Assembly (NCBI RefSeq): GCF_002270415.1
Contig: NZ_NNRI01000004.1
Span: 56,197-120,196 of the forward strand
Origin: Mesorhizobium sophorae
Lineage (GTDB): Bacteria > Pseudomonadota > Alphaproteobacteria > Rhizobiales > Rhizobiaceae
Length of the DNA stretch: 64,000 nucleotides
Direction of reading: 5' to 3'
In this document: piece after piece, positions 45,463 to 54,131 of the stretch
Layout of the letters: each line of letters opens with the position of its first letter
How positions within the stretch are numbered: position 1 is the stretch's first letter
Translations under genes and position numbers: made by a program
Notes under the pieces: generated by a model
Told to the model about the DNA's origin: nothing
The model's database searches: none
Seen by the model: only the letters and a program-made list of their open reading frames with translations

Positions 45463-45985
45463 CGCTGCCGTGCCTCAGCGTGCGCCCGCGGGAGGCCAGA
45501 TGATTGATCGCCTCAACCTGGACCCAGCCTGTCGATGGCGGTTGAGAACCGCGTATAGATGGCGCCGAGAGGGAATTGATGCGGAATTCGGCTCGGAGTG
45601 GTGCTGAATGACGCTGATGATCTGATTTGGTTGGGGATGTTTTTGTCAACGGTCTTTTTTGCGTCCATTCATTGGCCTCGTTTGCGTTTAGGGCAGCTGC
45701 TCCATTCACGACAGAAGCAGCCGCCGCTGGCTTATCGATCGCGGACGTCGATACCGAGGGAGCCTGCGCGTGGCGAGACAATGCTCTCGCGTACTTGTAT
45801 GCGGCGGGTGCTTTGACCCAGCCATGATGCAGTAATGCGCATCGCGAGCAAGGCTCCGGGGCGGCGGGACCATTCTTAATTACGGTGCAAAGCCCATGTG
45901 CAGTGCCGGTTCGCCACCGCCTCGGATCGTTGGGAGTCTGGCGCTGTTGGCGCGTCAGGCCCCGATAGCTTGATCCTCTTCTTCG
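45463..45985. other. Unassigned stretch before IS110
   Basis: About 520 nt with no supported gene; it may include relicts and the 3' non-coding end of the IS110 element. Confidence 0.3.
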
Positions 45986-47155
45986 TTATCCAGCGGACCG
46001 CACTGCGACGCCCTGCGGGATCTCGCCCATGGTGGCCATGCGCCAGAGCGCGATGAGCAGGCGCCGCGCGACGGCCACGATCATGGTCTTGCGCGTGCCG
46101 CCCCGACCATCCTCGGTGCGCTTCCGAAACCACTGCGCCAAAGCGCTATCCTTCTGGAACCGGAGAAAGCGCCAGGCCAGTTGGATCATCCCGCGCCGTA
46201 CCCGGGCATTGCCGGCTCTTGCGAGGCCTCTCTCGCGCCGTCGCGCGCCGCTCTCATCCGGAGAGCCGGTGAGGCCGGCATAGCGGGCGACCGCCTTTCG
46301 ATCCCGGAGACGGCGTGACAGAATCTCGTTGACGAGCATATCCGCGGTTTCGACGCCGACGCCGATGACGCTCGAGATCAGGCGAACCATCGCGTGAGGT
46401 CCCTTCTCGACGGCCGAGGCCGTCTCCAGCTTGCGCAGGCGTTCCTGCTCGATGGCCTTGATCTGTTCGCGCACCAGACGCAGCCGGGCCATGTCGCGGC
46501 GAAACTCAGCCTGGGTATTTTCAGGGAGAGGGGAGCCTTCCGCCGTGCGCAACGCAGCAAGCTTCTCCTCCGCCTTGCGCAACGTCGGATTGAACCCACG
46601 AATTCCCAGGCGCGCGAGCGCCGCCTTCATGCGGTTGACGATGCGCGTGCGATCGCAGACCAGCTTTTCCCGCTCGCGGTTCGGCCGCTTGGCGTCTTCC
46701 TCTTCGATGGTCGGAATAGCCGCCATGCTGCAGTGGCGCTTTTCTCCGCGCAGCCAGCCGAGGAAGGCGCGCATCAGCAACTCCGTGTCGAGGCGATCAG
46801 TCTTCGCACGCCGGTGCTCACGTGACACGGCGACGCTCGATGGATGCATGACATAGGCTTCGATGCCGCGCGACCTGAGCCAGCGCGCCAGCCAAAAACC
46901 GTCACGCCCCGCCTCGAAGGCGACAACGATGCGTTCGATCTCGCGCTCCGCCTGGGCCGCTTCCTCGCGCCAGCGATGCAGGAGCCGCAGCAACCCATCC
47001 TCATCGGGCGCCAGCTTCTTCAGGTGGTGTCGTTCGACGCCCGGCAGCATTCCCGCGACAAGCCAACTCGATTGACTCATCTCGATGACGACAACGAGTG
47101 TGCTATCCTGATTCAGGGTGGCGACGGACCGGCTCAGATCGTTTGATTGCGGCAT
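45986..47155 (-). CDS. IS110-family transposase
   Basis: 389 residues from ATG 47155. The N-terminal RuvC-like DEDD domain is visible (VVVIEMSQSSWLVAG; VVAFEAGRDGFWLARWL; 'RAKTDRLDTELL'), then a coiled region and the C-terminal Transposase_20 domain (SSVIGVGVETADMLVNEI; YAGLTGSPDESG). Complete. IS110 elements encode a guide (bridge) RNA in a non-coding end; the candidate region is 47156-47692. Confidence 0.9.
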   Translation of the reverse strand: MPQSNDLSRSVATLNQDSTLVVVIEMSQSSWLVAGMLPGVERHHLKKLAPDEDGLLRLLHRWREEAAQAEREIERIVVAFEAGRDGFWLARWLRSRGIEAYVMHPSSVAVSREHRRAKTDRLDTELLMRAFLGWLRGEKRHCSMAAIPTIEEEDAKRPNREREKLVCDRTRIVNRMKAALARLGIRGFNPTLRKAEEKLAALRTAEGSPLPENTQAEFRRDMARLRLVREQIKAIEQERLRKLETASAVEKGPHAMVRLISSVIGVGVETADMLVNEILSRRLRDRKAVARYAGLTGSPDESGARRRERGLARAGNARVRRGMIQLAWRFLRFQKDSALAQWFRKRTEDGRGGTRKTMIVAVARRLLIALWRMATMGEIPQGVAVRSAG

Positions 47156-47692
47156 GGGGCTCTCCATCGGGTTGGTTGGAAGCGCCGAAAGTGCCACCTT
47201 CGCCGCCAGCCCCATAGCATCTTAATTCGACTTTTCCAGGAAGAACTCAACGACGAAACCGGCCTGCTGCTTGCGGTTCGGGCGTGGCGTCAGGCGTTGC
47301 GGCGAGCGGGCTGACCTTTTCCCGCTGACTCGCGCTGGCGAAGGGGCCATCTGGCGCCTTCGCCAGCGTAGGAGCCTGAGACATAGTTCTACTGCGGTTT
47401 CGAGCTCTCCGACCGCTGCGAGGCACCGGAGACGGGCATGCGCCGAACCTCATGGATGGGGCTCAAGCCAAAGAAGGCACCAGCCGACCTTCGTCCCCGA
47501 TCCGCATACTAGCACAGGTAGCGCCACCTGCGGTCCGGAACGATGTCATAGGCCGGCGACAGCCCATCCATGTGGGGCCGCGATCATGGCGCGGTTGCGA
47601 GGATAGTCGTCCGAAATTCGAATCAGGACATTGCAAGCCACGCATCGTTTGGTCGCTGTTGCTCGCACACGTCATCGGGCGGGGCTCCATTT
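47156..47692. other. Non-coding stretch beside IS110
   Basis: About 540 nt without a supported gene. Its part nearest the transposase start is where an IS110 bridge RNA could lie. I could not fold or delimit it by eye. Confidence 0.3.
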
Positions 47693-48691
47693 TTACCTTG
47701 TAGAGCCATCCTTTGAGAGCCTTGCTCCAACGGCGAATTCGATAGCTGGAACAACGTCCCTGACAAGCCATCCGCCGAGGTCGCTCGCGTCGGGCCAATC
47801 CTCGCGTCCGCCAAGCTTGAAGAGAACTTGGGAAACCGCCTCCCACTGGCTTCCATGCGGAAAATGCGCCGGATGCACTATCCAGTTGCTGCTAGCTTCT
47901 GCGTTCGGCTCGACGAAGACTGCCAGGCTCTGCAGTTCAGCCCGGGCGCGGCGCGCCGGATGCTCCAGCTTCTCGACCAGAGCTCCCTTGGCAACCTTCT
48001 TGCCCTCGAAATGGGGCACGCGAGCCTCCTCGATATGGCTGAGCATGCCGCGAAGCCGTTCGATAAGGACCGGCACTCCATTTTGGACTTTCGCGCGAGC
48101 CAAGGCTTTCAGGCCGTCGGCCCCTGCGATGTCGGCAGGACACGGCTGCGCGCCATGGGTTTCGCCGGAAACCAAGGCCTTGATCTCGCGAACGGTTGGC
48201 CGTTTGCCCGCCTTCAGATCGGCAACCACGGAAGCGATGGCTTCGTCCTCTGCAGTCGCCAGCGCGTACATGGCGGCGGCAGGCATGCCGCAACCGACCA
48301 GAATCTTCCGATGGGCACGCAGATTGTTGTGAACCGCGATATAGTTGCCGGCCCCTCGCCGGGTTAGCCGGCATGCCTGCTTGGACCAGCGTTCGAACGA
48401 CTCCTGGCTGGGCGCCTTGCCACGCACCTTCGCGAGCATCTCTCCGCAGGCGAAGACCTCGTCGGTCCTCTTCCGGCCGAGAGACGCGAACATCTCCCGG
48501 GCCTCTTCGAACGCGGGCACCGCAGCTTTTGGGATCCCGAGGCTGTCGTAGTCGATTGACTGCTCATCGGTTTTCGCCGGGCCGGACTGGCGGCCATTCC
48601 GCTGCGTCGGGGTGGTTGCGGCGGCGTCTCCTGGCTGGGTAACCTGCTTAAGCTCCTGCGTGGCTTCGTCCAATGCCTTCGAACCGTCCAT
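47693..48691 (-). CDS. DUF3102-like hypothetical protein, third gene of copy B
   Basis: 332 residues from ATG 48691 (GGAG upstream). Residues about 70-180 resemble DUF3102-type domains of plasmid/phage proteins: 'GEMLAKVRGKAPSQESFERW' then a helical region with LTRRGAGNYIAVHNNL. The rest is unassigned. It follows the FtsH-like gene by 95 nt on the same strand. No counterpart follows copy A. Function unknown. Confidence 0.5.
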   Translation of the reverse strand: MDGSKALDEATQELKQVTQPGDAAATTPTQRNGRQSGPAKTDEQSIDYDSLGIPKAAVPAFEEAREMFASLGRKRTDEVFACGEMLAKVRGKAPSQESFERWSKQACRLTRRGAGNYIAVHNNLRAHRKILVGCGMPAAAMYALATAEDEAIASVVADLKAGKRPTVREIKALVSGETHGAQPCPADIAGADGLKALARAKVQNGVPVLIERLRGMLSHIEEARVPHFEGKKVAKGALVEKLEHPARRARAELQSLAVFVEPNAEASSNWIVHPAHFPHGSQWEAVSQVLFKLGGREDWPDASDLGGWLVRDVVPAIEFAVGARLSKDGSTR

Positions 48692-48786
48692 CAATAAATC
48701 TCCACATTTATCCTTGTTGAAACTACGGCGCACCAAAACTGATGCCCGGCCCACGTGCCAACTGCCGTGACTTAGGACATATTCGT

Positions 48787-50793
48787 TTAAGGATGCAGCC
48801 GAATGTCGGGAAATGTTTTCCCGATTCCGAAACCAATCATAAGGCAATCCAACGCGCTTGGGCTCGCAATGCCTTGCACAGTCGGAGCGTCCATTCCTGC
48901 AAGCGCGCGCACTTCATCGGCCAGCAATCTTCTTTTCGCAAAAAGACTGTCCGCGATTCTGGCCAGCTCCGTCGGCTTGGCCTCGAGCAGGCTCTTGGCA
49001 CGAGCGAACTCAGCGGTCAGGACTCCTTCCACCCGCTTCCTGAGATCCTGGTCCATGTGCAACGTGACGAGCAGTTCCTGATCGGTTGTTCCCGAAAGGT
49101 ACGTCAGCCCGCTTCCCAACCCGTATGAAGCCTCGAACTGCAGCGCCAGCAGAGTGGCTTTATGAAGGTCGCACCCCGTCCCTCCCCCTCCGCCGCCAGA
49201 TCTTTGTCCGAGCACGACCTGCTCCGCGGCCAGTCCGGCGAGTGCGATCGCGATCAGGTCGAGGAACTGCTGTCTGGTCCTTTCAGCCAGCAAGGGTCGA
49301 TCGAACCTCGCCCCGCCACCCCTTTGCCGCTCGCCTCTGGACGGATCGAAGGTATCCTTGATTTCCACGTAGACCAGGTCTCCGGTGTCCAGCTCAAGCC
49401 CGACGACCACGTGACCTGCTTCATGAATTGCGGCGCGTCGCAACACGGCTTCGGGCACGGCAACAAGCCCAGGGAGCTGTGACTGGAGATCGTCGCGACT
49501 GATCTCCCGCCTGGCGCGCCTCGCGCGACGGCGCGCGTCACGGACCAGTTGTTCGAGGCGGGCTCCGGTCCAGCCTTCCGTCCGATCGGCCACCAGCGCC
49601 CGATCGCTATCCTCAAGTTTCCCTCCGAGATGGAAACGAAGGATCTCCTTCCGCGCCTCGGCGTCCGGCAACGGAATCTCGATATGCCTGTCCAGACGGC
49701 CTGGCCGTCTGACCGCCATGTCGATCATGTCCGGGAAGTTCGTCGCCCCGACGACAACCACACCTTCCCTGCCCGTCGCGCCGTCCATGCATTCCAACAG
49801 GCCATTCACAACTTCCCGGCTATAAGCGGCATTGTCGCCGCGGAACCGGGTTCGGTCTCCCACGGAATCAATCTCATCGATGAAGAGGACCGAAGGAGCA
49901 TTCTTCTTGGCCTCGTCGAACGCCCCTCTCATCGCCTTCAACAGATCGCCGAGATGGCCTCGCGCTTGCCACTGGGCCAGGGATCCGACAACCAGGTGGA
50001 CGCCGCAGGTCCGAGCCAACGCCTTAGCGAACATGGTCTTCCCGCATCCTGGCGGCCCCGAAAGCAGGACACCCTTGTCAACATCCGCCCATCGGATACG
50101 GCCAGCTTTCCAATCCAACAAGTCGGTCGCGAGTTCCCTGCCCCATTCGGCTGCCTCGCCCAGCCCGGGGAGATCGGCTAGGTACGGCTGCGCGGCATCC
50201 ATGACGGGCCCGACCGCTTCCGGCCTTGTTGCGGCATCGAGCATCTTGAGGACCCGGTCGAATGGGCGACCTGTTCGCCACACCGCAGCGATGGCCTTGA
50301 GCGGCGCAGCGGCGATCGCTTCCGCCTGCTCCGTGCTCATTTGCATGCCGTGACAAACCGTTGCGGCCGCAAGCACATGGCGAGGGTCCGGCGGCTTGAT
50401 GTCCAGAACCGCATCAGCGAACCTGTCAAAGCCCTCTAACAGAAGATCACGCGACGTTGTCACCACCAACAGTCGGTCCTTCGTGGCGGACGCATCGAGG
50501 AGATCGTATGGCGCCGCCCGTTTGCCGCGCGTCGGTTTCAAGGCCACGATGTCGGTACGTTCGTGGTTTGCGCTGAATCCTCCGCCAAGGCTCTCCCCGA
50601 AGGCAGGAAATCTGCAGGCGTCCTCGTAGAATTCGACACTGTTCTCATGGGGCACGATAAGGACGAAGACGCAGGGACCGCCCTTGAGGAAGGTGCGCTG
50701 AGTTCGCAAAACGCGCATTAAACCGCAGTATGCGATGAAGCGCGCCGGCTTCGAAAAGAGCTTGCCACGTAGGCGCGGTGACATTTTCTTCAT
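48787..50793 (-). CDS. Cytosolic FtsH-like AAA-M41 protease (copy B)
   Basis: 668 residues from ATG 50793, aligned with the copy A start (both begin M-K-K/R). Walker A GPPGCGKT (246-253), Walker B 'VLFIDEID', 'RRPGRLDRH', and the M41 motif HEAGH (457-461) with the later GCDLHKAT Asp. No frameshift here. No membrane anchor, unlike FtsH. The AAA part is very similar to copy A, while the N-terminal about 200 residues are more divergent. It follows the TnsA-like gene by 55 nt. Confidence 0.87.
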   Translation of the reverse strand: MKKMSPRLRGKLFSKPARFIAYCGLMRVLRTQRTFLKGGPCVFVLIVPHENSVEFYEDACRFPAFGESLGGGFSANHERTDIVALKPTRGKRAAPYDLLDASATKDRLLVVTTSRDLLLEGFDRFADAVLDIKPPDPRHVLAAATVCHGMQMSTEQAEAIAAAPLKAIAAVWRTGRPFDRVLKMLDAATRPEAVGPVMDAAQPYLADLPGLGEAAEWGRELATDLLDWKAGRIRWADVDKGVLLSGPPGCGKTMFAKALARTCGVHLVVGSLAQWQARGHLGDLLKAMRGAFDEAKKNAPSVLFIDEIDSVGDRTRFRGDNAAYSREVVNGLLECMDGATGREGVVVVGATNFPDMIDMAVRRPGRLDRHIEIPLPDAEARKEILRFHLGGKLEDSDRALVADRTEGWTGARLEQLVRDARRRARRARREISRDDLQSQLPGLVAVPEAVLRRAAIHEAGHVVVGLELDTGDLVYVEIKDTFDPSRGERQRGGGARFDRPLLAERTRQQFLDLIAIALAGLAAEQVVLGQRSGGGGGGTGCDLHKATLLALQFEASYGLGSGLTYLSGTTDQELLVTLHMDQDLRKRVEGVLTAEFARAKSLLEAKPTELARIADSLFAKRRLLADEVRALAGMDAPTVQGIASPSALDCLMIGFGIGKTFPDIRLHP

Positions 50794-50848
50794 AGCTAGA
50801 TTCCAGTTTGAAATGTGGTGTGGAGGGTTGGCGTCGCCACCCAATGCA

Positions 50849-51460
50849 TCAGTCCCGGCGGCGGCGAACGGCCGTTTCCGGACCTATTCTGGCCTGGTCG
50901 AGCTCGACCTCGACGAAGCGCTGCAGGACCAAGGACGCCAGCCCCGCCATCGGGCGGGTTTCGCGGAAGGCGGGTAGGCATTCCCCCACGGACAGCGAGC
51001 CGGCCTCATCCAACGCGCCAAGCAACCGAATCCGGTCACCCAAGGGGCATTCCCGTCGAGCGTATCTCAGCAAATCCTTGGCGTTGGAGAGGCGGACCCC
51101 GTCGCGAATGGCAGACTTTGGCCATGCTTGGTAGTCGCTACCGCGCTCCCGAGCCGCGCTGCAGAGCCAGGGATGTCCCGGCCCCGGCCCGGCGTCGACA
51201 AGCGTGTGCCGGCGGCCGCGCTTGATAAGGAAGTCTGGAATGTGCGCATCTCCTTTCGAACTGAGGGCTGCCGGAAGGCACGACCAGGCGTCGACTTCGT
51301 CGTCAACGTCGAGGAGACAACCAAGGTCGCGCGCGAGCTGTGTCCGAAAGGCGGGCGGTCCCTGGCATCGGACGGTTCCCCGCGGCAAGAAGGCATTCGA
51401 TTGCGCGCGACAGAGCGCGGCTTCGAGGGCTTCGTTCGGCTGGTATGTAAGGCTTTTCAC
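50849..51460 (-). CDS. TnsA-endonuclease-like protein (copy B)
   Basis: 203 residues from GTG 51460 (AGGTG upstream), the same length as copy A. The core region reads ARDLGCLLDVDDEVDAW, then 'GDAHIPDFLIKR', then HTLVDAG. The Asp of PDF is kept, but the first acidic residue and the ExK motif are missing, as in copy A. The C-terminal winged-helix-like region is well conserved (LASLVLQRFVEVELDQ). Probably a DNA-binding protein of nuclease descent. Confidence 0.65.
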   Translation of the reverse strand: MKSLTYQPNEALEAALCRAQSNAFLPRGTVRCQGPPAFRTQLARDLGCLLDVDDEVDAWSCLPAALSSKGDAHIPDFLIKRGRRHTLVDAGPGPGHPWLCSAARERGSDYQAWPKSAIRDGVRLSNAKDLLRYARRECPLGDRIRLLGALDEAGSLSVGECLPAFRETRPMAGLASLVLQRFVEVELDQARIGPETAVRRRRD

Positions 51461-51489
51461 TACTGCACCTGCGGACTCGTTCGGATATG

Positions 51490-51504
51490 CCCGCAGAGTG
51501 CGGG
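51490..51504 (-). promoter_or_regulatory. Hairpin between leader peptide and TnsA-like gene (copy B)
   Basis: Perfect 6-bp stem CCCGCA / TGCGGG with a 3-nt loop, 30 nt before the gene start. The same place as the hairpin in copy A, with different sequence. Confidence 0.45.
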
Positions 51505-51514
51505 CTCGGAACGG

Positions 51515-51544
51515 TCAGCGTATGAGGTGCGCGGCGGTTTTCAT
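51515..51544 (-). CDS. Nine-residue leader peptide MKTAAHLIR (copy B)
   Basis: ATG AAA, seven codons, TGA. It ends CTC ATA CGC TGA exactly as in copy A. It starts 5 nt after the LexA-type box. Conservation of length, ends and position while the middle differs argues for translation. Confidence 0.55.
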   Translation of the reverse strand: MKTAAHLIR

Positions 51545-51549
51545 GCTCG

Positions 51550-51581
51550 GAACGAATAGTGAACACTGACTTCGACGTCAA
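51550..51581 (-). promoter_or_regulatory. SOS-type promoter with LexA box (copy B)
   Basis: On the minus strand: TTGACG (51581-51576), 11 nt, then GTTC-ACTATTC-GTTC (51564-51550). The same elements and spacing as copy A. LexA binding is inferred. Confidence 0.65.
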
Positions 51582-52132
51582 TAGGCATTCTTATGAGTGG
51601 GGACGTGACTGATTGGCTCGCGCGCATATGCCGCACGGCATACCTGCCAATCTCGTCGGTCTCGGGTCCGAGCGGAGCGGTTCCACGAGCTCGCCCTCGT
51701 CGACGGGGTGGAACAAGTCGTCGATCCTTTGCTGTGCGGTCGCTCAGTTTGTGCCGCTTGATCTGGACTTCGGGTCTCGCAGCCGACGCAACGGCTTTCT
51801 CTTCTCGTTCCTAGCCGTCGTCGCTGTCTCGTAGTTCCCATGTTGCCTTCCCGTTTTGACACCGCGTTTTCCGATTTGCGCAGTGGGATCTCACCCAATG
51901 GCCGCCTCCAGGAAAGGCTGACGTCGATCAGTGGCATGCACAATCCCGGACTGCCGAATCGTGTCGCGAATGTGGGGACGCAGTTGCTGGAGGATGACTC
52001 CGGTGCGCGTCGCCAATAACCGGAAAAGCGGTTATCAATCATGTACATGGCAAGTAGGCAATTCGCGAGATGGCAGATCGATGTAATGTCGGCTCTGCGC
52101 ACCCCGTCGCTCTGCGGAGCCCTCCGCATCGG
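51582..52132. other. Unassigned stretch upstream of copy B operon
   Basis: About 550 nt. Several overlapping frames look partly coding but break repeatedly, as in a decayed gene. I cannot assign them. Confidence 0.3.
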
Positions 52133-52354
52133 CTATGGGCGTGCCCAGTGCGCGGTGCTCGTGCAGACTTCCCTCGTCTGAGACAACCCACGATAGGATT
52201 CTGGCACCTGGGTAAAGACGGCAAGCGCCACCTGTCGCGCCTCTCCGCGCGGGGAAAGGACATCGGCGAACGTATAGTCGCGGATCATCACCTCGGCGCT
52301 GTAGCCTAGGTTTCCCAACTCAGTTTGGAGCACGTTAAGAGTGTTCATGATCAT
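52133..52354 (-). CDS. Small hypothetical protein
   Basis: 73 residues from ATG 52354 (or 52348) with a strong GGAGG Shine-Dalgarno. It begins MIMNTLNVLQTELGNLGYSA and looks coding to about residue 55, where it may have lost its original frame. It overlaps the end of the MerR-like pseudogene by 20 nt, so the two were probably an operon. Confidence 0.5.
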   Translation of the reverse strand: MIMNTLNVLQTELGNLGYSAEVMIRDYTFADVLSPRGEARQVALAVFTQVPESYRGLSQTREVCTSTAHWARP

Positions 52355-52887
52355 CGTTCCTCCAAGCGGAGGTTTTGGTTCGCTTGCCTTCGAGTCCGTG
52401 AAGTTCGGCTCGGTTCAAGTCAGAGGGCATCTTGAGCCCAAGGACAGGGAAGAGAGTAAGCTGGGCAATCGGCTCAGGCAAACCAAGCCCCTGCGACAGC
52501 ACCGCCAAGTGAGGGTCGAGCCGTAGCACAATTGCGTCCGCGCCTTCCCTTGTCGTGGCCTGTCTGGGTGTCACTAACTCGGCCGTAGGAATCGCCATAG
52601 ACGACCAGGCTCCCGCCCCAGAGGGCATGAAAGGATACCCGGTCGAGGGTCCCGCGGAGATCCTGCAGCAATTCCCGGTGGGCTTCGAGTTCGACATGAA
52701 ACCGAGTTCTAAGGACAGAGGCGAGGCGTAGGACAAGCAGGCTCTTCTAGGAAAACTGCGCCTGGCTACCGCGTTTTTGCGCCGGGATATCCGGTCTTAC
52801 GAGATCTCTGCGGACCGTCCACTCCCGTAGTTGGTCGGCCGTGAGGCCAGTCATGGCAGGGACATCGCGGCTCTTGATCAGACGCAT
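52335..52887 (-). pseudogene. MerR-like regulator with an amber codon and frameshift
   Basis: From ATG 52887 the protein starts MRLIKSRDVPAMTGLTADQL, a MerR-type HTH, then RREW-like basic residues. At codon 47 TAG replaces a likely Trp (context AQFS-stop-KSLLVLRLASVLRTRF). The frame then continues with LEAHRELLQDLRGTLDRVSF and shifts near 52580 into LRLDPHLAVLSQGLGLPEPI to 52335. Without the lesions it would be about 180 residues. A perfect inverted repeat lies just upstream as its likely operator. Confidence 0.6.
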
Positions 52888-52896
52888 GCCGACTCC

Positions 52897-52943
52897 AATT
52901 CGGGTATGATGCCCGATCTAAAGAATGGGTTCATACCCGAATT
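52897..52943 (-). promoter_or_regulatory. 13-bp inverted repeat, operator of the MerR-like gene
   Basis: AATTCGGGTATGA (52897-52909) and TCATACCCGAATT (52931-52943) are exact inverted repeats with a 21-nt spacer, starting 10 nt before the ATG. Centre-to-centre distance is about 34 bp, roughly three helical turns, suiting a dimer of dimers. Confidence 0.6.
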
Positions 52944-53158
52944 AATAGGTAAATACAGCGCGATTGAGCGACCTACAAATTTCAGCGCGCGCTAATCGAC
53001 TTGCGGCTTCAAAAGGGCAACCGAAAACGGTACCTGCAGCAGGCTTTTCAAAGGCGGCCTCAGCGCCCTTTACCTTCGGTCCACGTATCACATTGACAAT
53101 GTTCTCCTTTCGGATCAACGGGATGTTGACATGTGGAAATTGGGCACGGGGATAGAAT

Positions 53159-53680
53159 ATGCCGCTGTCGAAGGTTGCGCTAATCGGTAGTTTTCGACGA
53201 CATAATTACGGGAGAGTGCAGAGCGCGCTGCGGATATTCGAAGCAGCAGGTTTGGAGGTGACTTCTCCCTCGGGGGCAGACATCGCATCCGGTGACCAGT
53301 TCGTTAGATTTACAACCGACCTGGCGCACAGGACAGATGCTGAGATACAGACCGCGACCCTTGAGCGAATTTATTCAGCCGACGCGGTTTACGTCGTCAC
53401 TGGCGAAAATGGGTACGTAGGCAGGACCACCTGCTACGAGATCGGGCGCGTCATACAGCGGAGGCAGCCTCTCTATTTCTCTGAATATCCGGACGACATC
53501 CCTGTTCACATCGAGTCAGGCCATGTGGTGATGCCGGAGGAGTTCGTGCTACGCTTTGTGACGAACCGCGAGCCGCTGGCCTGGCTTTTCGAGACAGGCA
53601 CTGGAGAACTGTTTGATGGAGAACGTCGCCTCGCTGGCTGGGAACAGCTCGCCCGAAACAAGGAAGAGCTTCGACCGTAG
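53159..53680 (+). CDS. Nucleoside 2-deoxyribosyltransferase-like protein 1
   Basis: 173 residues. The Rossmann-like NDT pattern is visible: KVALIGSFRRHNYGRVQSAL at the start, DAVYVVTGENGYVGRTT in the middle, and CYEIGRVIQRRQPLYF with the catalytic-type Glu. NDT folds cleave or transfer N-glycosidic bonds, and related SLOG-type folds also bind nucleotides. First gene of a three-gene overlapping operon. Confidence 0.65.
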   Translation: MPLSKVALIGSFRRHNYGRVQSALRIFEAAGLEVTSPSGADIASGDQFVRFTTDLAHRTDAEIQTATLERIYSADAVYVVTGENGYVGRTTCYEIGRVIQRRQPLYFSEYPDDIPVHIESGHVVMPEEFVLRFVTNREPLAWLFETGTGELFDGERRLAGWEQLARNKEELRP

Positions 53681-54131
53681 GCTTGTAATCTGCGGGAGCA
53701 TGGCTTTCGCTACCGAGATGGATCGCGTTGCGCGCTTGCTCGCGGAAGACGGAGTCCGCGCGGTAATTCCCGAAGATATTGATGTCGCGGCGGAACTTGG
53801 CAGTCAATCCAGCTACAATCAATTCAAGCGAGCCGTTTCGCGGGCGCATATTGCGAAGGTGAGAGACCCAAGGACCATTGGAATCCTCGTCATAAACTTC
53901 GACAAGCATGGAATGAGAAGCTATATCGGGCCTAATACATTCGCTGAAATAGCTGTGGCTTTCGCCGACAGGAAGCGAATTTATGTGCTAAACGGCACTC
54001 CAAATATGTATGCAGACGAACTGTCCGCTTGGGGGGTGACCGATCTAGCGGGCGACTTGGGGCCACTTGTAGAGCAGTATCGCCATCTATGTCGACAGGA
54101 TCGAAGCCAGCTCAAGCTTCCTTGGTCCTAA
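53616..54131 (+). CDS. Nucleoside 2-deoxyribosyltransferase-like protein 2
   Basis: 171 residues from ATG 53616 with GGAG upstream, overlapping the previous gene by 65 nt. It has RLVICGSMAFATEMDRVARL at the start and 'GPNTFAEIAVAFADRKRIYV' with the conserved Glu. Distantly related to its neighbour. It may act with it as a nucleotide sensor or hydrolase. Confidence 0.65.
   Translation: MENVASLAGNSSPETRKSFDRRLVICGSMAFATEMDRVARLLAEDGVRAVIPEDIDVAAELGSQSSYNQFKRAVSRAHIAKVRDPRTIGILVINFDKHGMRSYIGPNTFAEIAVAFADRKRIYVLNGTPNMYADELSAWGVTDLAGDLGPLVEQYRHLCRQDRSQLKLPWS

Noticed and set aside
46394..46856. Plus-strand frames opposite the IS110 transposase
   Set aside because: Shadow frames of the transposase; no independent support.
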